From Avena insularis (taxonomy: Eukaryota > Streptophyta > Magnoliopsida > Poales > Poaceae): a stretch of DNA of 64,000 bases. Both the position numbers and the translations under genes were made by a program. The notes below the pieces were generated by a model. It saw only the letters and a list, made by a program, of their open reading frames with translations. It did not search any database and was not told the DNA's origin. The stretch is taken from assembly GCA_023614405.1 (NCBI GenBank), contig CM042686.1, positions 349,316,329-349,380,328 on the forward strand, read 5' to 3'. Below, piece after piece: positions 13,180-26,900 of the stretch (positions within the stretch are counted from its first letter, which is position 1; the number at the start of each line of letters is the position of its first letter).

Positions 13180-13393
13180 GTGCGTCAAGAACCTTTCTTG
13201 TTGTTTCCATATTGAACTCATTCAACATCTTATCTATGTACATTTGGCAAAACCATATTAGCACCTCAATTTATCCATATAGACATTGATGCCTAATTCT
13301 TGGGTTATGCCTAAGTCTTTCATCGAAATGAAATTCTTAACCTGTGTCAATAAAAGATACATCATTTCTAATCAACAATATGTCTTTCACATA
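13180..13393 (-). pseudogene. Copia reverse transcriptase remnant (YVDD region)
   Basis: The minus strand reads YVKDILLIRND from 13393, the decayed YVDDILL catalytic motif of Copia reverse transcriptase with the first aspartate replaced by lysine. It is followed downstream by pieces such as MKDLG and FNMETTRK in shifted frames. The equivalent motif in the truncated second copy (about 20070-20090) is further damaged (YVKYI). Confidence 0.7.
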
Positions 13394-14144
13394 ATGTATT
13401 AGAAATATGTCTTAGCACTTCCACTTAATTTCTTACAAAATGCAAAAATCTTCATCATCTCTGATGAAATTAAACCTTTTAACGGTTTCATCACGGTGAA
13501 GATTCCAACTCCGCGATGCTCACTTCAACCATTGAAGTTTTGCATACTCTTTTAGCATCCTTTGAATTAACAAAACCCTTTGGATCGTGTCATGGACACA
13601 TCCTAGGTAACCTTCTATTAGAAGAACTTGTTTTGTTTGTTCAACTACCATATACCAAAATATATGTAGTGGTTGCTACATTAATCCGTCCAGACTAAAT
13701 ATCGCTATGAAAGATCAAATCTTATCATAGTCAATTCCTTGAACATTGTCGTAAACTCTTTCCGACATGTCGACTATTTTATAGATGTGAAACATCCATG
13801 TCTATTTCTTTATAGATCCATATCATTTGTAAGGTCTTGCACCTTTCTAGAGGGTCTTTCAAATTCAAAGCTTGATTTCTCGTGTATGGAATTATCACGG
13901 ATTTTATGGCTTCAAGCCACTTAACAAAGTCAGGGCCCATCATTGATTATATGCATGTAGTCGGTTCATTATTGTCAAATAATAATGATTTAACTCTCAA
14001 ATCTTGGCATTTGATTACTTACCCGACCTACTTGGTTCAATAGGAACTTAGATCCCTGTGACCTCATCCTTTGAGGCACGTGAGCCATGAGCATTGTTGC
14101 TGCCTCCGGGACACTTACCGACGCTGCGCAACTCAGCACATATT

Positions 14145-14305
14145 AGCCAAGGTTCAACAACCTGGTCAAAGTTCTATTGTCCTCCCACTTAACTTTTCAC
14201 CAAAAATTCCTTCTCAAGAAACTTGACATTCTAAGTGACAAACACTTTTGTCTTCGGTGTTATGGAGGAATACCCAATAGTTATTCGAAATATCCTACAA
14301 AGACA
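14145..14305 (-). pseudogene. Copia integrase C-terminal remnant
   Basis: The minus strand contains FVGY, KVFVT and KFLEKEFLVKS spread over two frames with stops. This matches the conserved Copia block (FVGY...KVFV...FLE) that follows the integrase core. Together with the reverse transcriptase piece it gives the Copia gene order. Confidence 0.6.
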
Positions 14306-17300
14306 TGCTTATCCGACTTTTGTTGTAAACAGTTTACTTATGCCTAGCATACCAAAAATTTAAGAAAGGACAACCTGGATTTTATCCCAAACCATGACTT
14401 ATATGGTGTCATTTCAACGGATCACGATGGAGCTCTTTTCAGTGTAAAAGCGGTAGTCACTAAAGCTTTAATCTTTAAAATATAATGGTAGTTTTATAAA
14501 TGACACCTTTGATCTTACCATGTCAAACAAGGTTTCATTACGTATCTTGAACACTCCATACTCCAATGGTGTTTTGGGAATTGCAAATCCATGGAACGAT
14601 TCCTCAAATCTTAGGTGTTTTGCTAAACTTGTAACTCAAACATCTTTATGATCCAATCATAAACTTTTTTTATTTTCTTGTTACAATAATTTTCCACTTC
14701 ATCTTGAAAGGCTTTGAACATTTTCAAATGTTTCATACTTCTTCCTTATTGAGTAAGTATATACATATACTCACTCAAATCTTCGGAGAAAGCATATGAA
14801 GTTGAAATCCATAATACGACTCACACATAATGGACTATAACATCAATATGTACAAATTCCAATTAGTTAGTCGTCCGTTCCTCTTTTGGCCTACGAACGG
14901 AGTTTTAATTATCTCCAGGAAAGTATCACAAGCATCATTTGATCAAAATCAAAGACTCCAAAAATCCATCAACATGGAGTTTCTTCATGTATCCCTTTCA
15001 ATATAATTTAAATGGCGATGTCACTTCGCAAGTGATCTTTCAATTATTTGTCTTGCGACATTTTAGCATTAGTTTTGTGGTAGTTATTTCTCCAACCAGA
15101 CTTGTATATCATCCATCTATTATGGAATACAGTAATTATTTGAACAACCTTTTGTCGTCATAATACCTGATCAAAATAACAATTATTGAAACAAACCTTG
15201 AAGGCAAGCCTTGATGTTAACGAGCAACACAACAACCCTTTGTTTGTTTTCGATGAACATCATCACATATTCTCTTGCTAGTTACTTAGGCCATTGCAGT
15301 TCATGAATTGTGTTGTCCTGTATGACACTTCATACCAACCAATTCGGTATCCAATACCGCAGAACCACATTGTTGAACAACCAAGGAATACAGCCATAAC
15401 ATGTATCTTCTATACCTAAGTTGGACATCTCCAATCTTTTCTTTTCTGCCAAATATTTTATAGATTCTCTTTCAACAATTCCTTTTCTTTTAAAAGAATC
15501 TATCAACATCAACAGTGGTGTCATTCACATGACACATAGTACAAAGTGTGTATAGTCAAATACTAATACCTTTGAACTTGCACTTTGAAGTGGATCACCT
15601 TCATCAAATGTTTGGCATTCTTTCAAAATTCCATTCTTCAGTAATCTTTTAGTGTAGTAAACATTTTACTTACATCTTCTATTCATCCTTATCATGACAA
15701 CTTTCATGATCAAGCTGTTATAGCTTATAAAGGTGAATTGTGAGTATAATGTTTCTTTTCCAAAACCTTTTGGAGGATTAGGACGACTGGCGTCTCCAAC
15801 CTTCACAAATTCTCATCAAATATGAGGACGTATACTCTATCATGTTGTAACCAACACATTGTTTTAGATATCGCAATACCTTTCACATATGATGGTTTCT
15901 GAAACATTGCTTTCAGCTCTTAGATAAACTTGATATTAAAAACAATCTTTTGAGTATCAAGGATCATGGAGGCAAACATGATACATTAGATACTAACACT
16001 GGAATTGTTACTCTTGATTTAATACTATTTATTAAACTTCACAGAGTAAACAGAGTTTGCTGAAAGTTTGCAATATGACTTTTAAACTTTAGATTGACAC
16101 TCAAAACAATATGATACCAGTTCGTAAAGAAAATATCCAGAATTTCTATAGTTCCACTATCTCAACTATAACTAAGCGTAAGGTGGTGAACGGATGCCAA
16201 TGACTACAACAAACTATGCAAATTCACTTTGATTGTGTTTATGATAAATTGAGTTCGACTAATCCAAATTACAAATAAACTCCCACTCAAAACAACATCC
16301 CTCGAGTTGCTTTAGTGATTACACGAACCAAATCCACTACACCAAGTCCGATCATCACGTGAGATGATGTAGCTTTAAAGGCGAACAATCAACATGTTCA
16401 TCATATCATCCATATGACTCATGCTTTACCTTTCGGTATTCCGTGTTCCGAGACCATGTCTGTACATGCTAGGCTCGTCAAGGTTAACCTTAGTATCCGC
16501 ATGTGCAAATCTGGCTTGCACCCGTCGTATGCACACGTAGAATCTATCACACCCGATCATCACGAGATGCTTCAAAACGACGAGTCTTAGCAAAGGTGCC
16601 TACTAAGGACGAACACTTTATTACTTGATATTTAGTGAGAGGGATCATCTTATAATGCTACCGTCGCAATCTAAGCAATACAAGATGCATAAATGATTAA
16701 CATCACAGGCAATTCATAATTAGTGTGATATGATACGTCCCTTTCTTCTTATGCCTTTGATCTCCATCTCCAAAGCACGGACATGATATCCATCATCACC
16801 AGCATTGCGTCTAGGTCAGTGGCGCCGCTTGATGGTTGTCCATCATCACTAGCAACTATTACAACTACTTGGAATAAAGCTATTACAAGATGATTAGACA
16901 CGCAGGTCTTAATAGAATTAAAGACAACCATTAGGCTCCTACCGGTTGCCATATTACAACAAGGATCATTGCATACATCAAATATAATCACAATCACATG
17001 ATGGCAATATCACATCACAAAACCCCTGCAAAAACAAGTTAGACGCCTCTAATTTTCTTTGCATGTTTTACGTGGTTTGGGGCTTTCGAATAAGAACGAA
17101 TCTTACCTACGAAACTGAACCACAATGTTGATACAAGTGTTATCAAGTGCAAAGTGTAGATTGGATCTATACTATGATGGGAGAGACAGACACCCGCAAA
17201 GCCACTTGTGCAATACGAGTTGCACGTCAACTGTGGAGCAAGTCTCATGTGCGATGACATGTAAGCTTAGCCCGAGCCGCTTCATCCCACCATACCGCAA

Positions 17301-17392
17301 GATGCAAAGTACACAAAGCAAAAGACGGCACGAGCACCAACGCCCACAAAACCATTGTGTTCTACTCGTGCAACAGATCTACGCATAGACAC

Positions 17393-17405
17393 GGCTCTGA
17401 TACCA
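17393..17405 (-). other. Copia primer binding site (tRNA-iMet)
   Basis: The minus strand reads TGGTATCAGAGCC, complementary to the 3' end of initiator tRNA-Met. It is one base from the LTR terminus at 17407, which makes the right LTR the 5' LTR. Confidence 0.9.
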
Positions 17406-17406
17406 C

Positions 17407-19106
17407 TGATGGGTTCGTAGCATGGAAAACAAAAAAAATTCTACCGCAAGAACGAACAAAACCCAGATCTAATCTAGATAAAAGCCAAGATCTAATCTAT
17501 TAGACATGTGCAACGAGATAGATATGTACTAACCCTCATAGACCCAAAAGCGTTACGAGATCGGATCTCGTGGTTGATGTAGTCGATCACTTGCCGATCT
17601 CAAGATCGAGTAGACGATCCTTCCGGTGCTGCGTTCCGGCAGCGCTTCCGCAGTCGGTCACACGTGCGGAGTCGAAGCAGACCTTCCTCTCCATGTTCCA
17701 GCGAGCAGCAGAGGTAGTAGATCTCTCCACGGAATCCTAGCAGCACGACGGCGTGGTGGTGGTGGTGGAGTAGAGAATTCTGCAGGCCTTCGCCTAAGCC
17801 AGAGCAGAGGGAAGGAGAAGGAGAGAGGCAACTTGAGATCGAGAGAATAGAAGGGGCTTGGGGCTTGTGCCTCCACCCCTCTATTTAAAGGAGGGAGGCG
17901 CCATGGGGAGGTGGAGTCCTTGTAGGACTCCCCTCTCCCTTGGCCGGCGGATCAAGGAGGTGGGGAAGAGTGCTACTCCCCACGAATCCTTGTCTTACCC
18001 CACAAGGATTCCTTGATCCTTTCTTGGTTTTCAAGTAAACTCCAAGAAATCTTCTAGTACCTTCCGGAACATTCCGAAACCTTCTAGAATCCCCATACAA
18101 ATACTCTGGAACATTTCCTAACTTAGAAAATGATCTCCAATATATGAATCTTATTCCCCGGACAATTTCGGATCTCCTTGTGATGTCCCGGATCCAATCC
18201 GAGACTCCGAACAACATTCGGTCTCCAACGCACATTCCATATCTACTTAAAACAACTTCGAACCTTAAGTGTGTCACCCTACGGTTCGTGAATATGTATA
18301 CAAGATGGAGACACATCTCCGATCAATAACCATTAGCGGGATCTGGAGATCCATAACGGCTCCCAGATACTCAACGATGACTTTGTGATCGATAGAACCA
18401 TTTAACATATGAAACCAATTCCCTTTGTCACGCGATGCTCTACTTATCCGAGGTTTGATCGTCGATATCTCCATACCTAGTTCTACCTCGTTACTGATAA
18501 GTACTCTTTACTCGTTCCATGATATGTCATCCCTTGTGACCTAGTCACATGCTTGCAAGCTAACTAGATGACATTCCACCGAGAGGGCCCAGAGCAGATC
18601 TATCCATCATATGGATGGACAAATCCCAATCTTGGTCCATGCGCTTCAACACATACTTTTCAGAATACCCAATGACACCTTTATAACCACCCTGTTACGA
18701 AGTGGTGTTTGATGTCATCAAAGTATCCATCCGGTGATGGTGATAACATAACCTCATGGTCGAAGGATTAGGTTACTATGTATTTGAAAGCTTGTTGCAA
18801 AACGAACTTAATGACTTGATCTTATGCTATGCTTACTATGGGTGTGTGTCCATCACATCATTCTCCTAATGATATGATCTTTTTATTATAGACATCCAAT
18901 GTCCATGATCAGGAAACCATGATCATCCATTAATCAATAAGCTAGTTTAACAAGAGGCTTACTAGGGACTCTTTTATGTTTACAAAACACACAAGTATTA
19001 ATGTTTTCGGTTAATACAATTATAGCATGGGATGTAAACATTTATCATAAACATAAAGATATAATAATAACCACTTTATTATTGCCTCTTGGGCATATCT
19101 CCAACA
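17407..19106 (-). mobile_element. Copia 5' LTR (right), shared by two internal regions
   Basis: It is collinear with 10709-12409 over its whole 1700 bp. It has the primer site on its left side but a purine tract and internal 3' sequence on its right side, so it acts as 5' LTR of the left unit and 3' LTR of the right partial unit. Confidence 0.9.
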
Positions 19107-20139
19107 GTCTCCCACTTGCACTAGAGTCAATAATCTAGTTAAAAATTTGTGCATTCAACACCTATGGCTTTCTGGTGTTGTATAGACACAATTGCTAGTG
19201 GTAAACATAATCTTCGGATCTGACACTTCCAGGTTCGTGTGTATTTGCATGTCCTTGCGTCTCTATGCATTACTCATTCTCCAATGAGATGGCATTGTAT
19301 AAATTTGGTCCTTTGGTGAGACCTTTAGTTCCTTGGGATTAAATCATGTTGATACAAATGTCATACAATGTATCTTCATAGTATTATCCCGCTATGAACC
19401 ACACCTAGTTTGATAACAAACTACTTGACGCAAATGCCCTCATTTGCTGCTACACTAGTAGTCATATACTTAGCCTTTTGTTGTAGTATCTGTCACAATG
19501 TTTTAACTTTGGTACTCAACCAATTCTGTTATGGAACTTCCTTTCCATTACATTGTGCCACCCATAGTTTAAATTGAGATAAACTTAATTTGTGACAAAA
19601 CTAGTATCAATGCAACAATTTACAATGAACTATTTGTCACCACTATATAAATAATATATTCTTAGTTCTTCCAAAGATCATAGGAATATCCCTACTATTG
19701 TCCAATGATCATCTTATGAGTCATTCTGGTATATGCTCATAACATTTAGAGCATAGGACATATCTGGATGTGTACATCTCAAAGAATGATTGATCAAAAT
19801 ATTCATTTGATTTCACCAAGTGTCAAAACACTTGAATCTCGTGTCAACACACTTGAATCTTGATTCAGTCCTTTCCGTGCGTCAAGAACCTTTCTTGTTG
19901 TTTCCATATTGAACTCATTCAACATCTTATCTATGTACATTTGGCAAAACCATATTAGCACCTCAATCTATCCATATAGACATTGATGCCTAATTCTTGG
20001 GTTATGCCTAAGTCTTTCATCGAAATGAAATTCTTAACCTGTGTCAATAAAAGATACAACATTTCTAATCAACAATATGTATTTCACATAATGTATTAGA
20101 AATATGTCTTAGCACTTCCACTTAATTTCTTACAAAATG
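19107..20139 (-). mobile_element. Truncated second Copia internal region
   Basis: It is collinear with 12410-13444 with no net length change, carrying the same RNase H and reverse transcriptase remnants. It stops inside the reverse transcriptase region, where ACAAAATGCA meets the satellite AATGACC. The first copy continues past this point with AAAATCTTCATC, so this is a truncation and not an LTR end. Confidence 0.88.
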
Positions 20140-23100
20140 CAATGACCCTAGTTGTGGTTCATGAAAAGAATACACATGCAATGACACTGGTGGATCCATG
20201 TGTGGTTTGGGAGAAGAACAGACATGCAATGACTCTAGATGTGGTTAATGAGAAGAACACACATGCAATGACACTGGTGGATCCTTATGTGGTTTGTGAG
20301 AAGAACACACATGCAATGACACTGGTTGATCCATATGTGGCTTGTAGAAAGATCACACATGCAATGACTCTGGTGGATCCATGTGTGCTTTGTGGAAAGA
20401 ACACACATGCAATGAACACTGGTGGATCCATATGTGGTTCATGACAGGAACACACACGCAATGACATTGGTTGATCCATGTGTGGTTTGTGGAAGGAACA
20501 CACATGCAATGACTCATGTGGGTCCATGTGTGGTTTGTGGAAAGAACACACATGCAATGAATCTGGTTGATGCATGTGTGGTTCATGACAAGAACACACA
20601 TACAATGACATTGGTTGATCCATATGTGGTTTCTGACAATAACACATGTGCAATGACATTGGTTGATCCATGTGTGGTTGTGGAAAGAACACACATTCAA
20701 TGACTCAAGTGGGTCCATGTGTGGTTTGTGAAAAGAACACACATGCAATGACTCTGGTTTATCCATGTGTGGTTTGTGGAAAGAACACACATGCAATGAC
20801 TATAGTGCTGGTTCTAGTATAAGAACACACATGCAATGACTATGGTGGCTCCATATGTGGTTTGTGGAAAGAACACACATGAAGTGACACTAGTTGATCC
20901 ATATGTGGTTTGTGGAAAGAACACACATGCAATGACTCTAGTTGATCCATGTGTGGTTTGTGGAAAGAACACACATGGAATGACTCTAGTGGATCCATGT
21001 GTGGTTCTTGACAGGAACACACATGCAATGACATTGGGTTATCCATATGTGGTTTGTGACAATAACACATATGCACTGACATTGGTTGGTCCATGTGTGG
21101 TTGTGGAAAGAACACACATGCAATGACTCAAGTGGGTCCATGTGTGGTTTGTGAAAAGAACACACATGCAATGACTCTGGTTGATCCATGTGTGGTTTCT
21201 GGCATGAACACACATGCAGTGAACACTGGTGGATCCATATGTGCTTTGTGAAAAGAACACACATGCAATAACCACAGGTTGATCCATATGCGGTTTGTTG
21301 AAAGAACAGACATGCAATGCCATTGGTTGATCCATGTGTGGTTTGTGGAAAGAACACACATGCAATGACTCTAGTGGATCCATGTGTGGTTCAGGACAGG
21401 AACACACATGCAATGGCATTGGTTGATCCATATGTCATTTGTGACAATAAAACACATGCAATGACATTGGTCGATCCATGTGTGGTTGTGGAAAGAACAC
21501 ACATGCAATGAGTCAAGTGGGTCCATGTGTGGTTTGTGAAAACAGAACACATGCAATGACTCATGTTGATCCATGTGTGGTTTGTGGAAAGAACACACAT
21601 GCAATGACTCTAGTGGATCCATGTGTGGTTCTTGACAGGAACACACATGCAATGACATTGGTTGATCCATATGTGGTTTGTGACAATAACACACATGCAC
21701 TGACATTGGTTGGTCCATGTGTGGTTGTGGAAAGAACACACATGCAATGACTCAAGTGGGTCCATGTGTGGTTTGTGAAAAGAACACCCATGCAATGAGT
21801 CTGGTTGATCCATGTGTGGTTTCTGGCATGAACACACATGCAGTGAACACTGGTGGATCCATATGTGCTTTGTGAAAAGAACACACATGCAATGCCATTG
21901 GTTGAACCATATGTGGTTTGTGAAAATAACATACATGCAATGACTCTAGTGGATCCATATGTGGTTTGTGGAAAGAACCCACATGGAATGACCACTGGTT
22001 GGTCCATGTGTGGTTCATGACATGAACACACATGCAATGACTCTGGTAGATCCATGTGTGGTTTGTGGAAAGAACACACATGCAATGAACACTGGTGGAT
22101 CCATATGTGGTTCATGACAGGAACACACATGCAATGACTCAGGTGGATCCATGTGTGGTTTGTGGAAGGAACACACATGCAATGAACACTGGTGGATCCA
22201 TATGTGGTTCATGACAGGAACACGCATGCAATGACATTGGTTGATCCATATGTGATTTGTGGAAAGAACACACATGCAATGAACACTGGTGGATCCATGT
22301 GTGGTTTCTGGAAAGAACACACATGCAATGACACTGGTTGATCCATATGTGGCTTGTGGAAAGAACACACATGCAATGACTCTAGTGGTTCCATATGTCG
22401 TTTGTTGAAAGAACAAACATGCAATGACATTGGTTGATCCATGTGTGGTTTGTGGAAAGAACACACATGCAATGACTCTAGTGGGTCCATATGTGGTTTG
22501 TGGAAAGAACACACATGCAATGACATTGGTTGATCCATGTGTGGTTTGTGGAAAGAACACACATGCAATGACTCTAGTGGATCCATATGTGGTTTGTGAA
22601 AAGAACAGACATGCAATAACTCTAGTGGATCCATATGTCGTTTGTGGAAAGAACAAACATGCAATAACCACTTGTTGATCCATATACGGTTTTTGGAAAG
22701 AACACACATTCAATGCCATTGGTTGATCCATTTGTGGTTTGTGAAAAGAACACACATGCAATGGCACTGGTTGATCCATGTGTGGTTCATGACAGGAACA
22801 CACATGCAATGGACACTAGTAGATCCATATGTGGTTCATGACAGGAACACACATGCAATAACCACTGGTTGATCCATATTTGTTTTGTGGAAAGAACACA
22901 CATGCAATGACTCTAGTGGATCCATATGTGGTTTGTGGAAAGAACACACATGCAATGAACACTGGTTGGTCCATGTGTGGTTCATCACATGAGCACACAT
23001 GCAATGACACTAATTGATCCATATGTGGTTTGTGGAAAGAACACAATGCAATGACTCTGGTTGATCCATGTGTGGTTTGTGGAAAGAACACACATGCAAT

Positions 23101-23939
23101 GAACACTGGGGGATCCATATGTGGTTCATGACAAGAACACACATGCAATGACGCAGGTGGATCCATGTGTGGTTTGTTGAAGGAACACACATGCAATGAA
23201 CACTGGTGGATCCATATGTGTTTCATGACAGGAACACACATGCAATGACATTGGTTGATCCATATGTGGTTTGTGGAAAGAACACACATGCAATGAACAC
23301 TGGTGGATCCATGTGTGGTTTGTGGAAATAACACACATGGAATGACACTGGTTGATCCATATGTGGTTTGTGGAAAGAACACACATGCAATGAACACTGG
23401 TGGATCCATGTGTGGTTTGTGGAAAGAACACACATGCCATGACACTGGTTGATCCATATGTGGTTTGTGGAAAGAACACACATGCAATGACACTAGTGGT
23501 TCCATATGTGGTTTGTGGAAAGAACAAACATGCAATGACATTGGTTGATCCATGTGTGGTTTGTGGAAAGAACACACATGCAATGACTCTAGTGGGTCCA
23601 TATGTGGTTTGTGGACAGAACACACATGCAATGACATTGGTTGATCCATGTGTGGTTTGTGGAAAGAACACACATGCAATGACTCGGGTGGATCCATATG
23701 TGGTTTGTGAAAAGAACAGACATGCAATGACTCTAGTGGATCCATATGTGGATTGTGGAAAGAACACACATGCAATAACCACTGGTTGATCCATATGCGG
23801 TTTGTTGAAAGAACAGACATGCAATGCCATTGGTTGATCCATGTGTGGTTTGTGAAAACAACACACATGCAATGCCACTGGTTGATCCATGTGTGGTTCA
23901 TGACAGGAACACACATGCAATGAACACTAGTAGATCCAT

Positions 23940-26900
23940 ATGTGGTTCATGACAGGAAGACACATGCAATAACCACTGGTTGATCCATATGTGGTTTGTG
24001 GAAAGAACACACATGCAATGACTCTAGGGGATCCATATGTGGTTTGTGGAAAGAACACACATGCAATGACACTGATTGATACATGTGTGGTTTGTGGAAA
24101 GAACACACATGCAATGACTCTAGTGGATCCATGTGTGGTTCATGACAGGAACACACATGCAATGACATTGGTTGATCCATATGTGATTTGTTGAAAGAAC
24201 ACACATGCAATGCCATTGGTTGTTCCATGTGTGGTTCATGACAGGAACACACATGCAATGAACACTAGTACATCCATATGTGGTTCATGACAGGAACACA
24301 CATGCACTAACCACTGGTTGATCCATATGTGGTTTGTGGAAAGAACACACATGCAATGACTCTAGTGGATCCATATGTGGTATGTGAAAAGAACACACAT
24401 GCCATGCCACTGGTTGATCCATATGTGGTTTGTGGAAAAAACACACATGCAATGACTCTAGTAGATCCATGTGTGGTTTGTGGAAAGAACACGCATGCAA
24501 TGAACACTAGTGGATCCATATGTGGTCCATGACAGGAACACACATGCAATGACTCAGGTGGATCCATGCGTGGTTTGTGGAAGGAACACACATGCAATGA
24601 ACACTGGTGGATCCATATGAGGTTCATGACAGGAACACACATGCAATGACATTGGTTGATCCATATGTGATTTGTGGAAAGAACACACATGCAATGAACA
24701 CTGGTGGATCCATGTGTGGTTTGTGGAAAGAACACACATGCAATGACACTAGTTGATCCATATGTGGTTTGTGGAAAGAACACACATGCATTGACTCTAG
24801 TGGTTCCATATGTCGTTTGTGGAAAGAACAAACATGCAATGACATTGGTTGATCCATGTGTGGTTTGTGGAAATAACACACATGCAATGACTCTAGTGGG
24901 TCCATATGTGGTTTGTGGAAAGAACACACATGCAATGACATTGGTTGATCCATGTGTGGTTTGTGGAAAGAACACACATGCAATGACTCTGGTGGATCCA
25001 TATGTGGTTTGTGAAAAGAACAGACATGCAATGACTCTAGTGGATCCATATGTGGTTTGTGGAAAGAACCGACATGCAATAACCACTGGTTGATCCATAT
25101 GCGGTTTGTGGAAAGAACAGACATGCAATGCCATTGGTTTATCCATGTGTGGTTTGTGAAAAGAACACACATGCAATGCCACTGGTTGATCCATGTGTGG
25201 TTCATGACAAGAACACACATGCAATAAGCACTAGTAGATCCATATGTGGTTCATGACAAGAACACACATGCAATAACCACGGGTTGATCCATATGTGGTT
25301 TGTGGAAAGAACACACATGCAATGACTCTAGTGGATCCATATGTGGTTTGTGGAAAGAACACACATGCAATGACAATGATTGATCCATGTGTGGTTTGTG
25401 GAAAAAACACACATGCAATGACTCTAGTGGATCCATGTGTGGTTCATGATAGGAACACACATGCAATGACATTGGTTGATCCATATGTGATTTGTGGAAA
25501 GAACACACATGCAATGCCACTGGTTGATCCATGTGTGGTTCATGATAGGAACACAAATGCAATGAACACTAGTAGATCCATATGTGGTTCATGACAGGAA
25601 CACACATGCAATAACCACTGGTTGATCCATATGTGGTTTGTGGAAAGAACACACATGCAATGACTCTAGTGGATCCATATGTGGTTTGTGAAAAGAACAC
25701 ACATGCAATGCCACTGGTTGATCCATGTGTGGTTCATGACAGGAACACACATGCAATGAACACTAGTAGATCCATATGTGGTTCATGACAGGAACACACA
25801 TGCAATAACCGCTCGTTGATCCATATGTGGTTTGTGGAAAGAACACACGTCCAATGACTAGTGGATCCATATGTGATTTGTGAAAAGAACACACATGCCA
25901 TGCCACTGGTTGATCCATGTGTGGTTTGTGGAAAGAACACACATGCAATGACTCTAGTGGATCCATGTGTGGTTCATGACAGGAACACACATGCAATGAC
26001 ATTGGTTGATCCATATGTGATTTGTGGAAAGAACACACATGCCATGCCACTGGTTGATCCATGTGTGGTTCATGACAGGAACACACATGCAATGAACACT
26101 AGTAGATCCATATGTGGTTTGTGGAAAGAACACACATGCAATGACTCTAGTGGATCCATATGTGGTTTGTGAAAAGAACACACATGCAATGCCACTGGTT
26201 GATCCATGTGTGGTTCATGACAGGAACACACATGCAATGAACACTAGTAGATCCATATGTGGTTCATGACAGGAACACACATGCAATAACCACTCGTTTA
26301 TCCATATATGGTCTGTGGAAAGAACACACATCCAATGACTCTAGTGGATCCATATGTGGTTTGTGGAAAGAACACACATGCAATGACTCTGGTAGATCCA
26401 TGTGTGGTTTGTGGAAAGAACACACATGCAATGAACACTGGTGGATCCATATGTGGTTCATGACAGGAACACACATGCAATGACTCAGGTGGATCCATGT
26501 TTGGTTTGTGGAAGGAACACACATGCAATGAACACTGGTGGATCCATATGTGGTTCATGACAGGAACACACATGCAATGACATTGGTTGATCCATATGTG
26601 ATTTGTGGAAAGAACACACATGCAATGAACACTGGTGGATCCATGTGTGGTTTGTGGAAAGAACACACATGCAATGACACTGGTTGATCCAAATGTGGTT
26701 TGTGGAAAGAACACAGATGCAATGACTCTAGTGGTTCCATATGTCGTTTGTGGAAAGAACTACATGCTATGACATTGGTTGATCGATGTGTGGTTTGTGG
26801 AAAGAACGCACATGCAATGACTCTAGTGGGTCCATATGTGGTTTGTGGAAAGAACACACATGCAATGACATTGGTTGATCCATGTGTGGTTTGTGGAAAG

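Larger units (their letters stand above)
12410..17406 (-). pseudogene. Decayed Copia internal region (gag-pol remnant)
   Basis: This is about 5 kb between the purine tract and the primer site. It is AT-rich with many stops, so no long ORF survives. Recognisable pol pieces lie at 14145-14305 (integrase C-terminal region), 13180-13393 (reverse transcriptase) and 12722-12797 (RNase H). The part from about 14900 to 17390, where gag, protease and the integrase core should be, gave no readable motif by eye. The region looks like an old non-autonomous or inactivated copy with many transition-type changes. Confidence 0.75.
10709..20139 (-). mobile_element. Degenerate Angela/BARE-like Copia composite: LTR-internal-LTR-truncated internal
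   Basis: Two near-identical LTRs (1701 and 1700 bp) flank one complete internal region, and a second partial internal region follows the right LTR. In element orientation the LTR starts TGTTGGAGATATGCCC and ends CCCATCA, the hallmark of the Triticeae Angela/BARE/WIS group, and a tRNA-iMet primer site is present. Polyprotein domains are readable only as decayed pieces, in the order expected for Copia on the minus strand (integrase, reverse transcriptase, RNase H from right to left). No target duplication is visible: the left flank ends GGTCC and the right junction is inside the internal region. That right junction lies at a shared ATGCAA with the satellite. Confidence 0.85.
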
